The translations under genes were made by a program, and so were the position numbers. The notes beneath the pieces are model-generated. The model saw only the letters and a list, made by a program, of their open reading frames with translations. It did no database searches and was not told the origin of the DNA. A DNA stretch of 64,000 nt from Paracoccaceae bacterium (GTDB lineage: Bacteria > Pseudomonadota > Alphaproteobacteria > Rhodobacterales > Rhodobacteraceae), in NCBI GenBank assembly GCA_017510335.1, contig JAFWNM010000028.1, positions 124,001 through 188,000 on the forward strand, read 5' to 3'. Positions within the stretch are counted from its first letter, which is position 1. Each line of letters begins with the position of its first letter. Of the stretch, positions 61,158-64,000 are shown piece after piece.

Positions 61158-62348
61158 TCAGACCCCTTGTGCGGCGATGACAGTGGCGACGAGTTCTTCG
61201 TAATAGACCCCGTTGCGGTGGGCACGGAACGTCAGGCGTTCCAGCGGTGCGGGCGGTTCGATGTCGAAATCAAGGAACAGCTTGCCCTGTTTCAGCGTGG
61301 CCTCGGTGTTCAGTTCCGGGTCCAGCCAGACGCGCCCGCCCAAGATCGCACCGCGCGTGGTCAGCGTATCCAGATAGGCCTGCACACTGTCGCGGATATC
61401 CAGCAGCAGCTGCGCGCTGAACGGACGGTCCATCGCCCACAGATGCGCTGCTTCGATGCTTTCATAGATCATGTCGGCTGTGCGGCGCACAGACAGAAAC
61501 GCCCAAAGCGGATCCGTTGCGGTCGACCGATTGCCCCACAGGCGGAACCCGTTCTGGCGGACGATGGTGGCCACTTTGGCCTCGTTCAGGCGGTTGGACT
61601 CGGTTGCGGGTTCCGACATCTGGAAGCCCACAGGGCGCGACGTGCCCGTGATCCCGCGCACTTCTTGGTTGGATGGCGACCACCAGAAACCCCGTTCGCG
61701 GTCGCGCTTGGACAGCAGCCCCGCGACAAAGGCCGATGAGGGGCGTGTCATATTCGACGCGGTGGTCTGGTCGAACACGCGCACCGCCGGGTCCACGATA
61801 TATAAACGGTCAGACCCGTAGAGGGCGGCGTCGGTGATCGCGGCGGCCTCGGTCGTGTTCGGACCATCTTTGATCACGATGGCGCGCAGGCGGGTGGCGA
61901 CGCTGAGCAGCGCTGACACGACCGGATTGACGCCATCTGCCGGATCGCTGGATGTGAAGCCGGGCGCGGCCAGAATGCGCGGCACTTGGCCATTGGCGCT
62001 GGCCGATGCGAGAAAGCCGTAAACACCCGCATAAAGTGTTTCGTCCCCGATCACGTTGGCCAACGTTGCGGCGGCGTCATTCCCTTGCTCGACGCGAACG
62101 ACCACGATCTCGGCCACCCCTTGCGCATAGGCCGCCAGATAGGCGCTGCGCAATGTGCCTGTCGCCCCCAAGGCCCCGGCCATGCGCGGCCCGGTCACCA
62201 GCACGGGCGCGTTCAGCGGAAATGTTGCGGCATCAGCATCGGGCGCAGTGCCCACAAAGCCGATGATGGATGATTTGACGGTCTGAATTGGGCGCAGGCC
62301 ATCGTCGATCTGGACGACCTCCACCCCGTGCAGGAATTGATCAGGCAT
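61158..62348 (-). CDS. Phage tail sheath protein (P2 gpFI)
   Basis: 396 residues. It starts DQFLHGVEVVQIDDGLRPIQTV, has IIGFVGTAPDADAATFPLN, GIVDPAVRV-like DRLYIVDPAVRVFD and the C-terminal FRLWGNRSTATDPLWAFLSVRR followed by DFDIEPPAPLERLTF, all typical of FI sheath subunits. It contracts during DNA injection. Confidence 0.95.
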   Translation of the reverse strand: MPDQFLHGVEVVQIDDGLRPIQTVKSSIIGFVGTAPDADAATFPLNAPVLVTGPRMAGALGATGTLRSAYLAAYAQGVAEIVVVRVEQGNDAAATLANVIGDETLYAGVYGFLASASANGQVPRILAAPGFTSSDPADGVNPVVSALLSVATRLRAIVIKDGPNTTEAAAITDAALYGSDRLYIVDPAVRVFDQTTASNMTRPSSAFVAGLLSKRDRERGFWWSPSNQEVRGITGTSRPVGFQMSEPATESNRLNEAKVATIVRQNGFRLWGNRSTATDPLWAFLSVRRTADMIYESIEAAHLWAMDRPFSAQLLLDIRDSVQAYLDTLTTRGAILGGRVWLDPELNTEATLKQGKLFLDFDIEPPAPLERLTFRAHRNGVYYEELVATVIAAQGV

Positions 62349-62361
62349 GGTGATTGCTCCT

Positions 62362-63366
62362 TCAGGTTTTGATGCAGGTCAGAACTGCGATGTTGCGCGG
62401 GCGGGTAGTGCCAGATGCGTGGAGGTTATTGTTCGCGCCCGGAATAGGTTCATTGCCAGTTGGCATTGCGCCCATCGCGCGCGCGCCGGGGTAATCATTT
62501 ATCGAATAGCTATCGACGCCCGCCGTAGTCTGCGATGCGGCCAAGGATGTGCCAGGAACACCAGTGACCCAGACGCCGTCGTTATTCTGATCGAAAACAA
62601 AAAGGGTTCCTTTTTGTCTGCTCCCGAAAGCACGACCCGCATCGACCCCGCGCCCCGCGTCCCAGCCGCGCCGGAATTCGCCGCGCAGATCTGGTAGATT
62701 AAATGTCGTGGAACCATCGCCAACGCCCCAGATCGTGCCGATAGCGGCAAAAAGCGCCGGATATTGCGCGCGCGGCACTTCGGCCCCGTTACAGATCAAC
62801 CAGCCGTCTGGCGCAGTCTGGCGGGCGAAATCCATCAGCGCGCCCGCAGGGACCAAACCCAGGCCACCATCGTCGGACCCACCGACAAAGTCCTCGACGA
62901 GGGCGCGGCCTGTCAGCGGGGTCAGCGCCACATCGTCGTCTATGCCTTGGATAGCTTGCTCGACAGTCGCTTTGGGGACCGTGATTGTCCGGTCGACCGA
63001 CAGCGCACCGCCGCCGACGGCCAGCCCCGCCGCGCCGATCTGGCGGGTGGCAGGCACACGCGATAACGCCTCGGCATTCGCGCGGCGCACAGCGTCGGCC
63101 GTTGCGGCCTGATCCGTCGCGGTCGAGGTCAGCGTGTTGTTCAGCCGCACGATGCCGGCCACGTTTGTCGTGGCGTTTACAACCAGCCCCAGCAACTGGT
63201 CGACACGGGTTTTCAGCCAGCGGGTGCGCCGGGCCAGCTGCAGGTGGGGAATGTTGTCGATGCCCGCGCCGGTTGCCTCGTTCGGTTCACCCGATAAAAC
63301 TGGATCGGTCTGTTCGAACTGCAAAATGTCAGGAAAGCTATCGCCGCTATCATTCAGCGTGCCCAT
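62362..63366 (-). CDS. Phage tail collar / fibre protein (gpH position)
   Basis: 334 residues. The N-terminal half is fibre-like (HLQLARRTRWLKTRVDQLLG). The phage tail collar domain is near residues 175-245 (APDGWLICNGAEVPRAQYPALFAAIG, DGSTTFNLPDLRGEF), and PRNIAVLTCIKT forms the usual C terminus. It stands between I and the sheath gene, as gpH does. The ATG at 63366 shares a base with the gpI stop. Confidence 0.87.
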   Translation of the reverse strand: MGTLNDSGDSFPDILQFEQTDPVLSGEPNEATGAGIDNIPHLQLARRTRWLKTRVDQLLGLVVNATTNVAGIVRLNNTLTSTATDQAATADAVRRANAEALSRVPATRQIGAAGLAVGGGALSVDRTITVPKATVEQAIQGIDDDVALTPLTGRALVEDFVGGSDDGGLGLVPAGALMDFARQTAPDGWLICNGAEVPRAQYPALFAAIGTIWGVGDGSTTFNLPDLRGEFRRGWDAGRGVDAGRAFGSRQKGTLFVFDQNNDGVWVTGVPGTSLAASQTTAGVDSYSINDYPGARAMGAMPTGNEPIPGANNNLHASGTTRPRNIAVLTCIKT

Positions 63367-63926
63367 CACGCACCTCCTCTGGTGAATGCTCCATCGCGCT
63401 GGATTGTGCCGTCGCGCCGGATCGGTGTTTCGGTGAAGTCCAAGAGCTTCAGGTGGCAGCGCGCGGGTGCAGCCCGTTCAATCAGCCGGCGCACGAACAC
63501 GGCCTGTTCCGCTGTGATCGGCCGGTCTAGAATAACGCGGTATTCCGCCCAATGATCGGCGGCCATGCGTGTTTCGGACCCGTCACGGGTGATTGTCCCG
63601 TCACGCAATTTCTCGCCCCAGCGCTCGACAATGCGCGCCTCGCCAAAGCCTGCCAGCCGCAGAACACGGCGCACGGCCGCAACAGTGCCGCGCATCCGGT
63701 GGATGGCCACCGCTTCCGTGATGACCGCGCGCTTGCGCGCCTCGGACCATGCGGTGTCCCAATCCTCGACCCCCAAGGTCCATGCCAGCCACGGCAAAAG
63801 GTTGGAGGGGCAGCGCGCGGAGTCCCACAACGTGTCAATCGGGACGGGCAAGGCGCGCGCGGTTGCGGCATGGGTCAAGGCCATTTCGACTGCGCCACGG
63901 TGTGGAGGCAAGAGCGCCAACATCAT
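63366..63926 (-). CDS. Phage tail protein I (P2 gpI)
   Basis: 186 residues. IDTLWDSARCPSNLLPWLAW and EDWDTAWSEARKRAVITEA, followed by HRMRGTVAAVRRVL, are the P2 gpI baseplate signature. Two adjacent ATGs (63926, 63923) are possible; the first overlaps the J stop. The C-terminal stretch has repeated RDGTI units. Confidence 0.92.
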   Translation of the reverse strand: MMLALLPPHRGAVEMALTHAATARALPVPIDTLWDSARCPSNLLPWLAWTLGVEDWDTAWSEARKRAVITEAVAIHRMRGTVAAVRRVLRLAGFGEARIVERWGEKLRDGTITRDGSETRMAADHWAEYRVILDRPITAEQAVFVRRLIERAAPARCHLKLLDFTETPIRRDGTIQRDGAFTRGGA

Positions 63927-64000
63927 GCGGCCTCCGCCACAGTGATGGCGGTGCAGACAGGCACTTGGTGCGCGGCCGCTTCGACATTTTCGACGGGCTG
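63923..64000 (-). CDS. C terminus of baseplate protein J (cut by window edge)
   Basis: The last 25 codons, ending VPVCTAITVAEAA, run into the window edge and overlap gpI by 4 nt (ATGA). Position immediately before gpI and the C-terminal pattern fit P2 gpJ (Baseplate_J family). Only the end is visible. Confidence 0.65.
   Translation of the reverse strand, partial: QPVENVEAAAHQVPVCTAITVAEAA

Larger units (their letters stand above)
49900..64000. mobile_element. Prophage right end: P2-like tail module, com-methylase cassette and cargo operon (partial)
   Basis: Genes from 52573 to the window end are phage tail genes on one strand plus com and an adenine methylase. The adjacent 49.9-52.5 kb is AT-richer and carries no housekeeping gene. 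The left boundary is placed in the 249-bp gap after ybjN, where the composition changes and 22-bp-pitch repeats occur; the exact end is not determined. A Mu-like com gene at the extremity with P2-like tail genes recalls BcepMu-type transposable phages. Capsid, transposase/integrase and lysis genes must lie beyond the window. Confidence 0.75.

Noticed and set aside
1-64000. CRISPR array, rRNA operon or insertion sequence with transposase
   Set aside because: Looked for regular spacer-repeat blocks, rRNA motifs and DDE/IS transposase proteins; none are present in the window.

Overview
The window looks like the chromosome of an alphaproteobacterium of the Rhodobacterales (Rhodobacteraceae / roseobacter-like). 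The basis is the GC-rich, GCGC-dense coding style and several gene neighbourhoods and protein families that I know from that group: rpmF-plsX-fabH-ihfA-MerR, glyQ-small membrane protein-glyS followed by a PEP-utilising enzyme, folB-folP-glmM, an SAM-II riboswitch before metZ, a DUF4167 protein, and the long two-domain dCTP deaminase. Genus cannot be decided from sequence reading alone.

Layout. 1-49.85 kb is mostly ordinary core genome: a partial N-formylglutamate amidohydrolase divergent from an RpiR regulator; a degenerate inositol-monophosphatase-like gene; a methionine block (metR divergent from metF, then SAM-II riboswitch, attenuator-type terminator and metZ); folE2, pfkB, trkH; a secreted SPOR/peptidoglycan-binding/trypsin-fold protein lacking its catalytic residues; glyQ-glyS and a PPDK-like enzyme; a SleB-type hydrolase; folB-folP-glmM; polA; a transporter ATPase without a permease; corC-like; prfA-prmC; DUF4167; marC-dcd; tRNA-Pro(GGG); the rpmF-plsX-fabH-ihfA-MerR block; yceD/bamE; olsB, cysE, pirin; tyrS/anmK; pepF; a D-2-hydroxyacid dehydrogenase; csaA-like-proC; ybjN. 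Three families of dispersed intergenic repeats occur here, one a MITE-like element of about 230 bp with a 17-bp terminal inverted repeat.

From about 49.9 kb to the end the DNA is accessory. 52.57-64.0 kb, all on the minus strand, is the tail module of a P2-like (contractile-tail) prophage: J (partial), I, collar/fibre, sheath FI, tube FII, chaperone E/E' with a -1 slippery heptamer, tape measure T, U, an X fusion, D, a small Ig-like protein, a large fibre protein, a small unknown, and then a Mu-style com gene translationally coupled to a D12-class DNA adenine methylase. Capsid, replication, integrase/transposase and lysis genes are not in the window.

Between the com-methylase end of the prophage and host ybjN sits a visibly AT-richer three-gene operon: a GHKL/HATPase-fold protein, a STAS-like DUF4325 protein overlapping it by 8 nt, and a small N-terminally membrane-anchored protein. 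Next to it are 18-bp direct repeats at a 22-bp pitch just inside the host junction. I consider this operon, placed where prophages carry accessory genes, the best candidate in the window for an uncharacterised (possibly defence or superinfection-exclusion) system.
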